NCBI GenBank assembly: GCA_018823325.1
Contig: JAHJIJ010000032.1
Span: forward strand, 1 to 64,000
Direction: 5' to 3'
Length of the DNA: 64,000 bases
Origin: Alphaproteobacteria bacterium
Lineage (GTDB): Bacteria > Pseudomonadota > Alphaproteobacteria > Sphingomonadales > Sphingomonadaceae
Shown here: positions 7,936-16,514 of the stretch, piece by piece
How the letters are laid out: every line of letters starts with the position of its first letter
Position numbering within the stretch: position 1 is the stretch's first letter
The notes under the pieces: generated by a model
Database searches by the model: none
What the model saw: the letters and a program-made list of their open reading frames with translations, nothing else
What the model was told of the DNA's origin: nothing
Made by a program: the position numbers and the translations under genes

Positions 7936-8616
7936 TTATTCGTCGCCGGTGCTGGCGGACTGGCCAAGCGTACCCGAGCCAGACCCTTCAACATTGCCGC
8001 TCACCGCGCCGCTGGCATCCACCGAGCGCGCTGTGTCGGCGGCGTTGCGCGCCGTGCCGGCAACGCCGCGAGCCGTGCCACGGGCAGTTTCAGCAGTGCC
8101 GCGCGCCGTGTTGCGGGCGGTATTTGCGGCATCGCGAGCCGTACCGCGAGCGGTGTCAGCGGTTCCGCGCGCAGTGCCCCGCGCCGTGCCGACGACTTCG
8201 CCGGCGGTGCTGCGGACGGCGTCCGTGCCGACACCCTGAACCGAGGCGCCGGCGCTCTTGTCGATGCTCTGGCTGGTGCCAAGCGTACCGCCGCCGGTGG
8301 CCGACGATCCGACTGGGCCAGTCGCCGATGTTGCGCTATCGACCGTGCCTGCGACGGTGCCGGCAAGGCCCGCATTGGCGCTGGCCGAACCGGAGCGCGT
8401 ATCGACCGAACGGCTGGTCTCGGCGCGGCCCGAGCCGGACAACGTGCCGTTCACGCTCTGGGAAGCCGAACCGAGTGTGCTGCCCAGATTGCCGGCACCG
8501 CCGAGCGTGCCACCAACGGTGCCGCCGAGCGAACCTCCGACATTACCGAGAAGCTGTGCCTGCACGGGCAGCGCGAAAACGGCGGCGGCGAGCGTGGTGA
8601 TCAAAATCCGTTTCAT
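7936..8616 (-). CDS. Secreted low-complexity protein with TAR-type amphipathic repeats
   Basis: 226 residues with a signal peptide (residues 1-20, cleaved near VQA-Q). The N-terminal mature part is Gly/Thr/Ser-rich (GGSLGGTVGGTLGG). Residues 143-197 are a run of short repeats built on TARGTA, TADTAR and NTARNTA, suggestive of an extended amphipathic helix like LEA or apolipoprotein repeats. No catalytic domain is recognised. The neighbouring subtilase shares the start of its mature region (AQLL followed by Gly/Val/Thr-rich sequence), so the two may be related in export or assembly. Function unknown; an envelope or desiccation protectant is one possibility. Confidence 0.7.
   Translation of the reverse strand: MKRILITTLAAAVFALPVQAQLLGNVGGSLGGTVGGTLGGAGNLGSTLGSASQSVNGTLSGSGRAETSRSVDTRSGSASANAGLAGTVAGTVDSATSATGPVGSSATGGGTLGTSQSIDKSAGASVQGVGTDAVRSTAGEVVGTARGTARGTADTARGTARDAANTARNTARGTAETARGTARGVAGTARNAADTARSVDASGAVSGNVEGSGSGTLGQSASTGDE
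8026..8190 (-). repeat. Coding repeat tract, TAR-type units
   Basis: This segment encodes residues 143-197 of the secreted low-complexity protein. TAR-containing units recur every 4 to 11 residues (GTARGTARGTADTARGTAR and variants). The DNA repeats are diverged at the base level, so this is a protein-level repeat rather than a recent expansion. Confidence 0.7.
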
Positions 8617-8710
8617 GTTTCATCTCCTTCAAGATGCGGGCCGCTCGATGGCCCGTCGGAAGGAGAACGATGGGGGTTTGGGACTTCATCCCTGTGCGAT
8701 CAAAATTTTT

Positions 8711-10024
8711 TCAGCGCGCTGTGGCGGGGACTGTTCGACACGGCTTGCAGACGATGCCGCGCCCGACCTTTCCGCGCCCTGGCACGGCCTGTCCTGCCAC
8801 CGCGCTGACGCGATTTGCCGAGGGTCCGTCCGCCGCTGCCAGCCGCGCCGCGACCAAGGGAGCAGCAAAGGATGTGCCGCGCACCTTGGTATAGCCCTTG
8901 CCAGGCAAGGCGGCGACCATATCCGCGCCGGGCGCTGCGAAATCGAGGTGAGCGGCGCGGCCTGCCTCAAGCAGCGCGCGATCCCGCGCATCCACGCCGG
9001 TCACCGCAACGACGCCGGGATAGGACGCGGGATACATGGGTGGCGCGGCCGGCCCGTCATTGCCGACTGCCGCCACGATGGTGACGCCGCGCTGGCGGGC
9101 GAGTTCGATGGCACGGGCAAGCAGCCGGTTGGGCGGGCCGACGAGCGAGATGTTGATGACGGGCGCGCCGCTCGCGACCAGCCAGCCCAGCGCCCGAACG
9201 ATGACTTCCGCCGATCCTGCGGCGGGATTGCCGCCATAAACGTCCGCCGCGAGCAGCGAACGGCTGGTGGCAGCACCGCGAAAGGCGCCCTCCCGTCCGA
9301 CCAGCAACGAAGCAATGGCTGTGCCATGCCCGCTGCCCGTCGGCCCGCCCTCTACGAAGCCACGCTGGCGGATCGACGCGCCGGCAAGCGCGGGATGGGA
9401 GGCCACGCCGCCGTCGATCATGCCGACGGGATCACCGCCGGCCTTGCCATTCCCGGCAGCTGCCGCCGCACCTGCAGCGCCGAGCGCGCCGCCTGCGGGT
9501 TCGAACACGTGATTGAGATCGAACTGGCCCTCGGGTGCCAGCTTGCGCAGCCGCACCAGCGCCTTGCGCCCCGCCTCGCCACGCGGCACGCCGAGCACAT
9601 GAATGCGCACGCCCAGATCCTCCATCGCGTCCTCGCGCAGCACCGCAAAGCCGGCGGCGCGCGCCTGCGCAAGCAGCGCCGGGGACGCATCGAGCGCAAT
9701 GATTTCCCCTCGCCGCACCGGCTGACCGTCATCATCAGCCTCCAGCACATCGCGGTTCGCGCGGATCAGCGCTTGCAGGCGCGCGCGGCGCAGATCCCGC
9801 AGCGAAGCGCGATCGAGCGTCTCGGCGGCGCGGACGCTGAGCGTATCGACCGTTCCGCTTACCGTGTTGCCCACGGTGCCGGGAGCACCGCGCAGAAGAG
9901 GATCGATCACGCCTCCCGTCACCTGCCCCGGGAGCGCGCCGATATTGCCCGGCAGCAGTTGCGCCTGCGCGCCGCCGCCAAGAAGTGCTGCCATCATGAG
10001 AATTGCTGTTGATTGTCGACGCAT
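8711..10024 (-). CDS. Secreted S8-family (subtilisin-like) serine peptidase
   Basis: 437 residues. A signal peptide (1-21) is followed by a ~170-residue region that could act as a propeptide and then a subtilase domain. The triad is visible: Asp204 in GMIDGG, His233 in GSGHGTAIA and Ser385 in RGTSFAAP, with the oxyanion Asn322 in AAVGNDGP. The protein is periplasmic or exported. It is divergent from the ECF sigma factor at 10088, with a perfect inverted repeat in between, so sigma-dependent control is likely. The C-terminus ends with CKPCRTVPATAR, a pair of cysteines that could form a disulfide. Confidence 0.9.
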   Translation of the reverse strand: MRRQSTAILMMAALLGGGAQAQLLPGNIGALPGQVTGGVIDPLLRGAPGTVGNTVSGTVDTLSVRAAETLDRASLRDLRRARLQALIRANRDVLEADDDGQPVRRGEIIALDASPALLAQARAAGFAVLREDAMEDLGVRIHVLGVPRGEAGRKALVRLRKLAPEGQFDLNHVFEPAGGALGAAGAAAAAGNGKAGGDPVGMIDGGVASHPALAGASIRQRGFVEGGPTGSGHGTAIASLLVGREGAFRGAATSRSLLAADVYGGNPAAGSAEVIVRALGWLVASGAPVINISLVGPPNRLLARAIELARQRGVTIVAAVGNDGPAAPPMYPASYPGVVAVTGVDARDRALLEAGRAAHLDFAAPGADMVAALPGKGYTKVRGTSFAAPLVAARLAAADGPSANRVSAVAGQAVPGRGKVGRGIVCKPCRTVPATAR

Positions 10025-10053
10025 GGTCAGTCCTTAACATTTTTTCGCAAGCT

Positions 10054-10089
10054 ATGGATGAAACGCACAGCGACGCGCGTTTCATCCAT
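10054..10089. promoter_or_regulatory. 13-bp perfect inverted repeat between subtilase and ECF sigma genes
   Basis: The arms atggatgaaacgc (10054-10066) and gcgtttcatccat (10077-10089) are perfectly complementary around a 10-base spacer. The right arm runs into the preferred sigma-factor ATG at 10088. It could be a dimeric operator for the divergent pair, or an RNA hairpin hiding the start codon if transcription begins upstream of 10054. Confidence 0.5.
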
Positions 10090-10597
10090 GAAGCTGAAAG
10101 GAATTGGCTTGGACGCGTTCGAGGAAGGCCTCTCCGCCATGTTGCCGCGGCTGCGCCGGTTCGCGCATGGACTCTCGCGCAGCCCGGCCGATGCGGACGA
10201 TCTGGCGCAGATTGCCGTCGAGCGCGCCCTGCGGGCGCGCGGCCAATGGCAACCGGGCACGCGCCTTGATTCCTGGCTTTACCGGATCACGCGCAATGCC
10301 TGGATCGACACGGCGCGGGCGCGGAACCGGGAAGCGGCGCGGCTGCTGCCGGAGGAAGCCGGCGAGCAGGTGGGTGAGGACCCGAGGCCGGGGCTGGAGG
10401 CGCGGCTGGACCTCGACAGGATGATGGCCGCCATGGCCCACCTGCCCGAGGACCAGCGCGAGGCCGTGGCGCTCGTGCTGATCGAAGGGTGCGGCTACCG
10501 CGAAGCCGCGGAGATACTGGAGATACCCGTCGGCACCTTGTCCAGCCGGCTGGTGCGAGGACGCAATGCGCTGCTGGCGCTTGTCGGCGAAGGATGA
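10088..10597 (+). CDS. ECF-type RNA polymerase sigma factor
   Basis: 169 residues from the ATG at 10088; in-frame starts at 10058 and 10013 would give longer products, the latter overlapping the divergent peptidase gene. Region 2 shows SPADADDLAQIAVERAL and WLYRITRNAWIDTARARNRE; region 4 shows LPEDQREAVALVLIEG and the helix-turn-helix GYREAAEILEIPVGTLSSRL. It directs polymerase to a small regulon, probably including the adjacent peptidase. The following gene, five bases downstream, encodes a matching membrane anti-sigma factor, the standard arrangement for ECF control. Confidence 0.9.
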   Translation: MKLKGIGLDAFEEGLSAMLPRLRRFAHGLSRSPADADDLAQIAVERALRARGQWQPGTRLDSWLYRITRNAWIDTARARNREAARLLPEEAGEQVGEDPRPGLEARLDLDRMMAAMAHLPEDQREAVALVLIEGCGYREAAEILEIPVGTLSSRLVRGRNALLALVGEG

Positions 10598-10601
10598 GGC
10601 A

Positions 10602-11327
10602 ATGACCGACCCGATAATTGACGACGAGACCCTCTACGCCTGGCTTGATGGCGAGTTGCCCCAGGCCGAAGCCGAACGCGTGGCCGCGCTGGTTGCGGCC
10701 AACCCCGCGCTCAGTGACAGGCTGGAGGCGCAGCGCCAGCTGCAGGCAAAGCTGCGCGCGGCTTTCGATCGGGTCGCCGCCGCGCCGGTGCCGACCGGCA
10801 TAAGTGCTGTCGCGCAAGGTGACGACACTGTCTCAAACCTGGCCGGTGCGCGAGCGAGGCGCGCAAGCCGGGCTGGTTTTGGCCTGCCGCATTGGGCTGC
10901 AATTGCAGCAGCAGTGGTCGCGGGATTTGTCGGCGGCCAAATACTGCCGAGCGGAGAACCAGCAGTACAGGAAGGGCTTGTCGCCAGCGCGCAGCTTACC
11001 GAGGCCCTGAACACGCAACTGGCAAGTGCAGGCAATAGCGGCGGCGCCGACCAGCCTGTCCAGGTGCGCCTGACCTTTCGCGACACCAGCGGCAACTTTT
11101 GCCGAAGCTTCGAAACCGCCAGCACAGCCGGCGTCGCCTGCCGGGAGAAGGAAGGCTGGGCGGTCCGCGCCCTCGTCAGCCACCAGAGACAGGTCGAGGG
11201 CGATTATCGCATGGCGACGAGCGGTGACGCGGCCATCCTTGCCTATGTCGACGCGCAAATCAGCGGCGACCCGCTGGACGCCGCAGCAGAAAAACAGGCA
11301 GTGGAGAATAGCTGGTCAGTGAAGTGA
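10602..11327 (+). CDS. Membrane anti-sigma factor
   Basis: 241 residues. The N-terminal cytoplasmic part carries DETLYAWLDGELPQAEAERV, the typical anti-sigma opening, without the zinc-binding HxxxCxxC motif of ZAS proteins. One transmembrane segment follows near residues 92-112 (WAAIAAAVVAGFVGGQIL), then a periplasmic domain of ~120 residues with two cysteines (NFCRSF, GVACRE). It should hold the adjacent ECF sigma factor until an envelope signal arrives. The start at 10602 has AGGATGAGG upstream. The nearby secreted peptidase may be a regulon member or a participant in signalling; that is inference. Confidence 0.85.
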   Translation: MTDPIIDDETLYAWLDGELPQAEAERVAALVAANPALSDRLEAQRQLQAKLRAAFDRVAAAPVPTGISAVAQGDDTVSNLAGARARRASRAGFGLPHWAAIAAAVVAGFVGGQILPSGEPAVQEGLVASAQLTEALNTQLASAGNSGGADQPVQVRLTFRDTSGNFCRSFETASTAGVACREKEGWAVRALVSHQRQVEGDYRMATSGDAAILAYVDAQISGDPLDAAAEKQAVENSWSVK

Positions 11328-11413
11328 GCGCCTGCAACCGCCGATCATGTGGTTTTGTCAGGGCTTGGCGCCGCTCAATAGTAAGCGGTCTTCAATTGCT
11401 CAGTCCAGAGAGG

Positions 11414-11487
11414 TGGAGCGGGTAGCGGGGATCGAACCCGCATCACAAGCTTGGAAGGCTAGTGCTCTACCATTGAGCTATACCCGC
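11414..11487 (-). tRNA. tRNA-Gly(TCC)
   Basis: On the minus strand the sequence folds as a 74-nt tRNA with CCA encoded. The acceptor is GCGGGTA/TACCCGC, D-arm GCTC/GAGC, anticodon loop CTTCCAA with anticodon TCC, and T-arm GCGGG-TTCGATC-CCCGC. One T-T mismatch sits in the anticodon stem. It reads GGA and probably GGG glycine codons. Confidence 0.95.
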
Positions 11488-11705
11488 TTATCGTCGTTCA
11501 GCGGCGGGTCCGAGCCGGCTTCGGATCGGGAAACCGCACCACTGGCGATGCGCTGGAGCCATTGCCACGACAACGGTCGCAGCGTCAACTGGTTCGCGCA
11601 AGGTGCGCAAAGTTGGTGTATCTCGCATGCGCAGCGGTTCTGAGAGGCATCCCGGCACTTGATCCATACTCGACTTTGCACGCGGCAGACTGCAAAGGAT
11701 CGGCC

Positions 11706-12698
11706 ATGAGCCTGTTACCCGATCCCGCCGCGCCCCTCACGCAAGAAGAAGCCGCCAGCGCTTTTGCCGCCATCCTGGATGGCACGGTGAGCGACGAAGC
11801 GATTGCAACCTTTCTGGTCGCCCTGTCCGATCGCGGCGAGACCGCAACTGAGATCGCGGCGGCCGCGCGCGCGATGCGGGCGCGCGTCATTTCCGTCAAA
11901 GCACCGCCCGGCGCCATCGACGTCTGCGGCACGGGCGGCGACGGCCACCATACGCTCAATATCTCGACCGCCGTCAGCCTCGTCGTCGCAGCCTGCGGCG
12001 CCCCTGTCGCCAAGCATGGCAATCGTGCTGCCTCCTCAAAGGCGGGGGCTGCGGATACGCTCGAAGCGCTCGGCCTCGATCTGGACCGCGCAGCGGACAC
12101 GGCGGAGCGCTCGCTGGCGGACCTTGGCATCTGCTTTCTCTTCGCGCAGAAGCACCACCCCGCCCTCGCCCGCATCGCACCGATCCGCAAGGCGCTGGGC
12201 CGTCGAACCATTTTCAACCTCATGGGGCCGCTCGCCAATCCGGCAGGCGTGACGCGCCAGCTCATCGGCATCGCTCGCCCGGCCTATGTGCCCATCTACG
12301 CGCAGGCGCTGGCCGAACTTGGCACAGAACGCGCCATGGTGATCTCCGGTGACGAAGGGTTGGACGAACTCTCCCTCGCCGGCGGAAACGACGTCGCCGA
12401 CGTGACGGCTGACGGCGTCGTCGCGATGCGGCGGATCAGCGCGGCGGATGCGGGTTTGCCGAGCCATCCGATCGAGGCCATCAAGGGTGGCGATCCGGCC
12501 TATAACGCCGGGAAGCTGCGCGCGCTTCTGCAAGGCGAGCATGGCCCCTATCGCGATGCTGTGCTCTTCAATGCAGCCGCCGCGCTCATCGTGGCGGGCA
12601 AGGTCTCAACGCTTGCGGCAGGCGTCGAGGAAGCCGCGGAGACGATCGACAGTGGCCTTGCCAACACCTTGCTGAACTGCTGGATCGCATACCGATGA
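11706..12698 (+). CDS. trpD: Anthranilate phosphoribosyltransferase
   Basis: 330 residues, the second step of tryptophan synthesis from chorismate (anthranilate + PRPP to phosphoribosyl-anthranilate). Diagnostic blocks are [17 protein letters not shown] (PRPP binding), [22 protein letters not shown] and [12 protein letters not shown]. The frame is open upstream, but the ATG at 11706 has AAAGGA before it and gives the family length. It overlaps trpC by ATGA. trpE and trpG are not in the window; upstream is a tRNA gene and a 218-bp spacer that must hold the promoter. Confidence 0.96.
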   Translation: MSLLPDPAAPLTQEEAASAFAAILDGTVSDEAIATFLVALSDRGETATEIAAAARAMRARVISVKAPPGAIDVCGTGGDGHHTLNISTAVSLVVAACGAPVAKHGNRAASSKAGAADTLEALGLDLDRAADTAERSLADLGICFLFAQKHHPALARIAPIRKALGRRTIFNLMGPLANPAGVTRQLIGIARPAYVPIYAQALAELGTERAMVISGDEGLDELSLAGGNDVADVTADGVVAMRRISAADAGLPSHPIEAIKGGDPAYNAGKLRALLQGEHGPYRDAVLFNAAAALIVAGKVSTLAAGVEEAAETIDSGLANTLLNCWIAYR

Positions 12699-13483
12699 AC
12701 AAGCTCGATGAAATCTGCGCCACCAAGCGCGAGGAAGTGGCGGCCCGCAAGCAGACGACATCGCTTGCGGCTCTGCAGGCGATGGCATCTGCACAGACGC
12801 CGCCACGGGGCTTCCGCCGCGCGCTCGATGCCAAGGTCAATGCAGGCGGCTACGGGTTGATCGCAGAGGTCAAGAAGGCCTCCCCCTCCAAAGGCCTGAT
12901 CCGCGCGGATTTCGATCCGCCAGCCCACGCCCGCGCCTATCAGGCCGGTGGCGCGGCCTGCCTCTCGGTGCTCACCGACGCGCCCTATTTTCAGGGCCAT
13001 GAGGATTATCTCATCGCGGCCCGCGCCGCCGTCTCTCTGCCGGTTATCCGCAAGGACTTCATGGTCGACCCATGGCAGGTGCTGGAGAGCCGGGCGATTG
13101 GTGCGGATGCCGTTCTCATCATCGTCGCTGCATTGTCGGACGCGCAGATGCAGGAGATTGAGGACGCAGCCCTTGGCCTCGGCATGGATGCGCTGGTGGA
13201 AGTGCACGATGCCGCCGAGCTGGAGCGGGCGCTCGCCCTGCGGTCGCGCCTTATCGGCGTGAACAACCGCAACCTCAAGGATTTCTCCGTCGATTTTGCC
13301 CGCACCTATGAGCTGGTCGGCAGCGCGCCGGAAGGCTGCACCTTCGTGGCGGAATCGGGCCTCGGCTCGAAGGCCGATCTGGATGCTATGGCCGAACATG
13401 GCGTGCGCTGCTTCCTGGTCGGGGAATCGCTCATGCGGCAGGACAATGTCGAGGCGGCGACCCGCGCGCTGATCGGCACATGA
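12695..13483 (+). CDS. trpC: Indole-3-glycerol-phosphate synthase
   Basis: 262-residue (beta/alpha)8 enzyme that decarboxylates and closes carboxyphenylamino-deoxyribulose phosphate to indole-3-glycerol phosphate. The catalytic lysine block is [11 protein letters not shown], the second lysine is in [12 protein letters not shown], and the phosphate-binding region includes [10 protein letters not shown] and [13 protein letters not shown]. It is monofunctional, with no fused TrpF. Start overlaps trpD and stop overlaps moaC (both ATGA), so it is the middle of one translationally coupled operon. Confidence 0.96.
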   Translation: MNKLDEICATKREEVAARKQTTSLAALQAMASAQTPPRGFRRALDAKVNAGGYGLIAEVKKASPSKGLIRADFDPPAHARAYQAGGAACLSVLTDAPYFQGHEDYLIAARAAVSLPVIRKDFMVDPWQVLESRAIGADAVLIIVAALSDAQMQEIEDAALGLGMDALVEVHDAAELERALALRSRLIGVNNRNLKDFSVDFARTYELVGSAPEGCTFVAESGLGSKADLDAMAEHGVRCFLVGESLMRQDNVEAATRALIGT

Positions 13484-13947
13484 GCAAGCTCAGCCATACC
13501 GATGAGGCTGGCGCGGCGCGGATGGTGGACGTCTCCGCCAAGGCCGACACCAGCCGCACGGCCAGCGCGACGGGCCGGATCGACATGAACGAGGCCGCGC
13601 GCACCGCCATTGCAGACGGCACCGCCGCCAAGGGCGATGTCTTTGCCGCCGCGCGCATCGCCGGGATCATGGCGGCCAAGCGGACCAGCGAGATCATCCC
13701 GCTATGCCATCCCCTGCCGCTCACCGGTCTCGCGCTCGATCTCGCACTCGATGAAGCCGGCGCCACCGCCACAGCGACCGTGCGCACGACCGGCAAGACC
13801 GGCGTGGAAATGGAAGCGCTGACGGCTGTCTCCGCCGCCCTGCTGACGCTCTACGACATGCTCAAGGCCGTCGATAAGCACATGGTCATCCGGGACATTC
13901 ACGTCACGGCTAAGGCCGGCGGCAAGTCGGGCGACTGGACGGCATGA
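13480..13947 (+). CDS. moaC: Cyclic pyranopterin monophosphate synthase
   Basis: 155 residues, acting with MoaA to turn GTP into cyclic pyranopterin monophosphate, the first molybdopterin precursor. Family blocks: [14 protein letters not shown] near the start, [16 protein letters not shown] in the middle and [16 protein letters not shown] near the end, carrying the conserved Asp and Lys residues of the active site. It is coupled by ATGA to both trpC and moeA. The trp-moa fusion of operons is a conserved alphaproteobacterial arrangement rather than a pathway link. Confidence 0.96.
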   Translation: MSKLSHTDEAGAARMVDVSAKADTSRTASATGRIDMNEAARTAIADGTAAKGDVFAAARIAGIMAAKRTSEIIPLCHPLPLTGLALDLALDEAGATATATVRTTGKTGVEMEALTAVSAALLTLYDMLKAVDKHMVIRDIHVTAKAGGKSGDWTA

Positions 13948-15149
13948 TTTCGGTCGCGGAAGCGCAGGACCGGTTGCTGGCATTGGCCAAGCCGCTGCCG
14001 CCGCAAACCGTTTCGCTTGTCGAAGCCAATGGACGCTGGCTCACCGAGCCGGTGGCAGCGCAGCGCGACCAGCCCTGGACAGCGCTTTCCGCCATGGACG
14101 GCTACGCCATCCGCCATGCCGATCTGCCGGGGCCTTGGCGGCTGACTGGCGAAAGCGCAGCGGGTAGCGTGCCGCCGACAAGCCTGCTCGGGCAGGGCGA
14201 AGCGATGCGCATCTTTACCGGGGCACCGCTGCCGCCGGGCGCGGATACGGTGATGGTGCAGGAAGACGTCTCGGCCGACGGTGTGGAAATCCACCTGACT
14301 GGAGACGGACCGGGCGATACAGGCAAACATGTCCGCGCCCGCGCCAGCGATTTCGCGCAAGGCGACGTGCTGCTGGCCGCCGGAACGCGGATCGGGCCGG
14401 CGCAGATCGGGCTGGCCGCTCTGGCGGGCCATGCTGCCCTGCCCGTACACCGCCAGCCACGCGTGACGATCCTCTCGACCGGTGACGAACTGGTGCCGCC
14501 CGGCGCGCCCTGCCCGCCCGGCAAGCTGCCCGCCTCCAATGGCGCCATGCTGAGCGCGATGGTCGAAGGCGCGGGCGGACTCGTGATCGCCGAACAGATT
14601 GTGCGCGATGACCTCGCCGCGCTCACCGACGCCCTGCGCGATGCAAGGACGGCCGATATAATCGTTACCTCCGGCGGCGCATCCGTGGGCGATCATGATC
14701 TGGTGCGCCCGGCACTGGAAGCAGCTGGCGGCACCATCGATTTCTGGCGCATCGCCATGCAGCCCGGCAAGCCGCTGATCGTGGCCCGGATCGGGCAGCA
14801 GATCGTGCTTGGCCTGCCCGGCAATCCGGTTTCGGCCATGGTCACCGGCGCGCTGTTCCTCCTGCCGCTCATCCGCCGTCTTGCGGGTGCACAGGACGTG
14901 CTGCCCAAGCCGCAACGCGCACGGCTCGGCGCGGATGTGCCGCCGGTTGGCAAGCGCACTCTCTTCATGCGCGCCGTGCTCGGCGACGATGGAATCGCGA
15001 CGCCGCTCGCCTTTCAGGACAGTGGCGCGATGCAGGCAGCAGCGCAGGCGAATGCGCTGATCGTTAGGCCAGCGGGCGCGCCGGCAGGCCAGGCAGGCGA
15101 TGAGACACAGCTTCTCCACTGGGCAGCGCTCGGCCTCGGCCACGCCTGA
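13944..15149 (+). CDS. moeA: Molybdopterin molybdenumtransferase
   Basis: 401 residues; inserts molybdate into adenylylated molybdopterin. Visible blocks are [43 protein letters not shown] (the MoCF domain signature), MQPGKPL and [11 protein letters not shown], in family order, ending with the C-terminal MoeA domain IV. It is the last gene of the trpD-trpC-moaC-moeA run. In many alphaproteobacteria lexA follows here; in this window an oxidoreductase gene follows instead after 93 bp. Confidence 0.95.
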   Translation: MISVAEAQDRLLALAKPLPPQTVSLVEANGRWLTEPVAAQRDQPWTALSAMDGYAIRHADLPGPWRLTGESAAGSVPPTSLLGQGEAMRIFTGAPLPPGADTVMVQEDVSADGVEIHLTGDGPGDTGKHVRARASDFAQGDVLLAAGTRIGPAQIGLAALAGHAALPVHRQPRVTILSTGDELVPPGAPCPPGKLPASNGAMLSAMVEGAGGLVIAEQIVRDDLAALTDALRDARTADIIVTSGGASVGDHDLVRPALEAAGGTIDFWRIAMQPGKPLIVARIGQQIVLGLPGNPVSAMVTGALFLLPLIRRLAGAQDVLPKPQRARLGADVPPVGKRTLFMRAVLGDDGIATPLAFQDSGAMQAAAQANALIVRPAGAPAGQAGDETQLLHWAALGLGHA

Positions 15150-15186
15150 GCCGCGCCCCGGCGTTTCCGCTGTTCAATACGTAATC

Positions 15187-15200
15187 CGGGCAATTGCCCG
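15187..15200. promoter_or_regulatory. 14-bp perfect palindrome upstream of the DAO-like gene
   Basis: The sequence cgggcaattgcccg is its own reverse complement and lies 42 bp before the ATG at 15243, just after moeA. A nearby tacgta sits at about 15178. It looks like an operator for a dimeric regulator, but no binding protein is known. Confidence 0.4.
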
Positions 15201-15242
15201 ACCCCGCCTTTCCCTTACACTCCCGGCTCAAACGGGGGTCAC

Positions 15243-16511
15243 ATGGCGGAATTTCGGCAGGTCGAGCAAGCCGGCGTTGAACGCCGTGCCATGCTCAAGG
15301 GAACGCTCGGCGCAGCAGCGATGATGGGCCTGCAGGCCTGCGCGCCTGCGGCCCGGACTGAGCGCCCCGCCACGATGATGGCACCGGGGCGCAAGACCGC
15401 GCTCGTCCCCATCCGCATTACCCGCGACCAGCTGATCGACGTGAAATGCTGCATCCGCCCGCTGCGCGCGGCTGGCCCGAACCTTGGTTCCGATGTGGTC
15501 GGCGATACGCTCGTCATCCACAATTACGGCCATGGTGGCAGCGGCTGGTCGCTCTCATGGGGGTCGGCGGATATTGCCGTGGGCAAGGCTCTCTCCGTCC
15601 TGCCGCGCGAGATTGCGGTGGTGGGTTGCGGCATCATCGGGCTGACGAGCGCGGTGATGGCACAGCGCGCTGGCCTCAAGGTGACGCTCTACGCCCGCGA
15701 GTCCATCCAGCAGACGCGCTCGTTCCGCGCGAGCGGATCGTTCACGCCAGACAGCCGCGTTGCCCTTACCGATCCCGCCGGGCCAGCCTTTGGCGACGTG
15801 TGGGAGCGCATGGCGCGCTTCTCATGGAAGGCGTTTCGCACCTATCTCGGCCTGCCCGGTCATCCGGTCGAGTTCAATGACTCCTACCAGCTCTCCGACA
15901 CGCCGATTACGCGCCGGGTCTGGCCGGCCGATCCGGCCATCACGCAGAGTTTCGCCACCAGTGGCCGTCCGCGGCAGAATTCCGAGTTCGGCCATTATTC
16001 GGACCGCATTCGCGACATCGTGCCGCAGGCGCAGCCACTGAGCGATGAGGAAAACCCCTTCCCCGTCGCCCATGCCCGGCGCAGCTCGCACATGATCTTC
16101 AATTTCGCGAGCTACGCGCATGTCATGCTGGGTGAGTTCTTCGAGCGCGGTGGGCAATTCGTGATGAAGGACTTTTACAGTCCCGCAGATTATGCGGCGC
16201 TTGCCGAGAAGGTGGTGATCAACTGCACCGGCTATGCCGCGCGCGACCTGTGGCAAGACAAGACGGTGATCCCGGTGCGCGGCCAGACCGGCTGGCTCGT
16301 GCCTCAGCCGGAGGCGTTCTACAGCGTGCGCTATCGCAATGTCTCGCTCACCTCCAAGCGCGACGGCATCGTGGTGATGAACACCAATCCCGATCTGGGT
16401 GAAATGCTGGGCGTGGGAGACAGCATGGAACTGCCCAACGTCGCCGACATCGAGCAGGGCCTCGAAATCCTTTCGCCGCTGTTCAGTCCACCGGTCGTAG
16501 AACGGAGCTGA
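15243..16511 (+). CDS. Exported FAD oxidoreductase of the D-amino-acid oxidase family, apparently circularly permuted
   Basis: 422 residues. The N-terminus has ERRAMLKGTLGAAAMMGLQAC, matching a twin-arginine signal with a possible lipobox at Cys33. Residues 71-110 hold CIRPLRAAGPN and VIHNYGHGGSGWSLSWG, which in D-amino-acid oxidases is the C-terminal FAD/product signature. Only after it comes the dinucleotide motif normally at the N-terminus (EIAVVGCGIIGLTSAVMAQ, residues 123-141), then INCTGYAARDLW (~326) and VPVRGQTGWLV (~344). The protein ends at NVADIEQGLEILSPLF, the block that normally precedes RPxR. So the domain order is rotated. It is four bases from a cytochrome c gene, its likely electron acceptor. 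Substrate: an amino acid or amine, unproven. Confidence 0.85.
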   Translation: MAEFRQVEQAGVERRAMLKGTLGAAAMMGLQACAPAARTERPATMMAPGRKTALVPIRITRDQLIDVKCCIRPLRAAGPNLGSDVVGDTLVIHNYGHGGSGWSLSWGSADIAVGKALSVLPREIAVVGCGIIGLTSAVMAQRAGLKVTLYARESIQQTRSFRASGSFTPDSRVALTDPAGPAFGDVWERMARFSWKAFRTYLGLPGHPVEFNDSYQLSDTPITRRVWPADPAITQSFATSGRPRQNSEFGHYSDRIRDIVPQAQPLSDEENPFPVAHARRSSHMIFNFASYAHVMLGEFFERGGQFVMKDFYSPADYAALAEKVVINCTGYAARDLWQDKTVIPVRGQTGWLVPQPEAFYSVRYRNVSLTSKRDGIVVMNTNPDLGEMLGVGDSMELPNVADIEQGLEILSPLFSPPVVERS

Positions 16512-16514
16512 GCC

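Noticed and set aside
8258..10012. 584-residue plus-strand frame opposite the subtilase
   Set aside because: It is the antisense shadow of a gene with a full catalytic triad and signal peptide; GC-rich DNA keeps such frames open.
11414..11487. tRNA-Gly considered as an integration site for a mobile element
   Set aside because: No integrase gene or duplicated tRNA 3' end is visible nearby; flanking genes are chromosomal.
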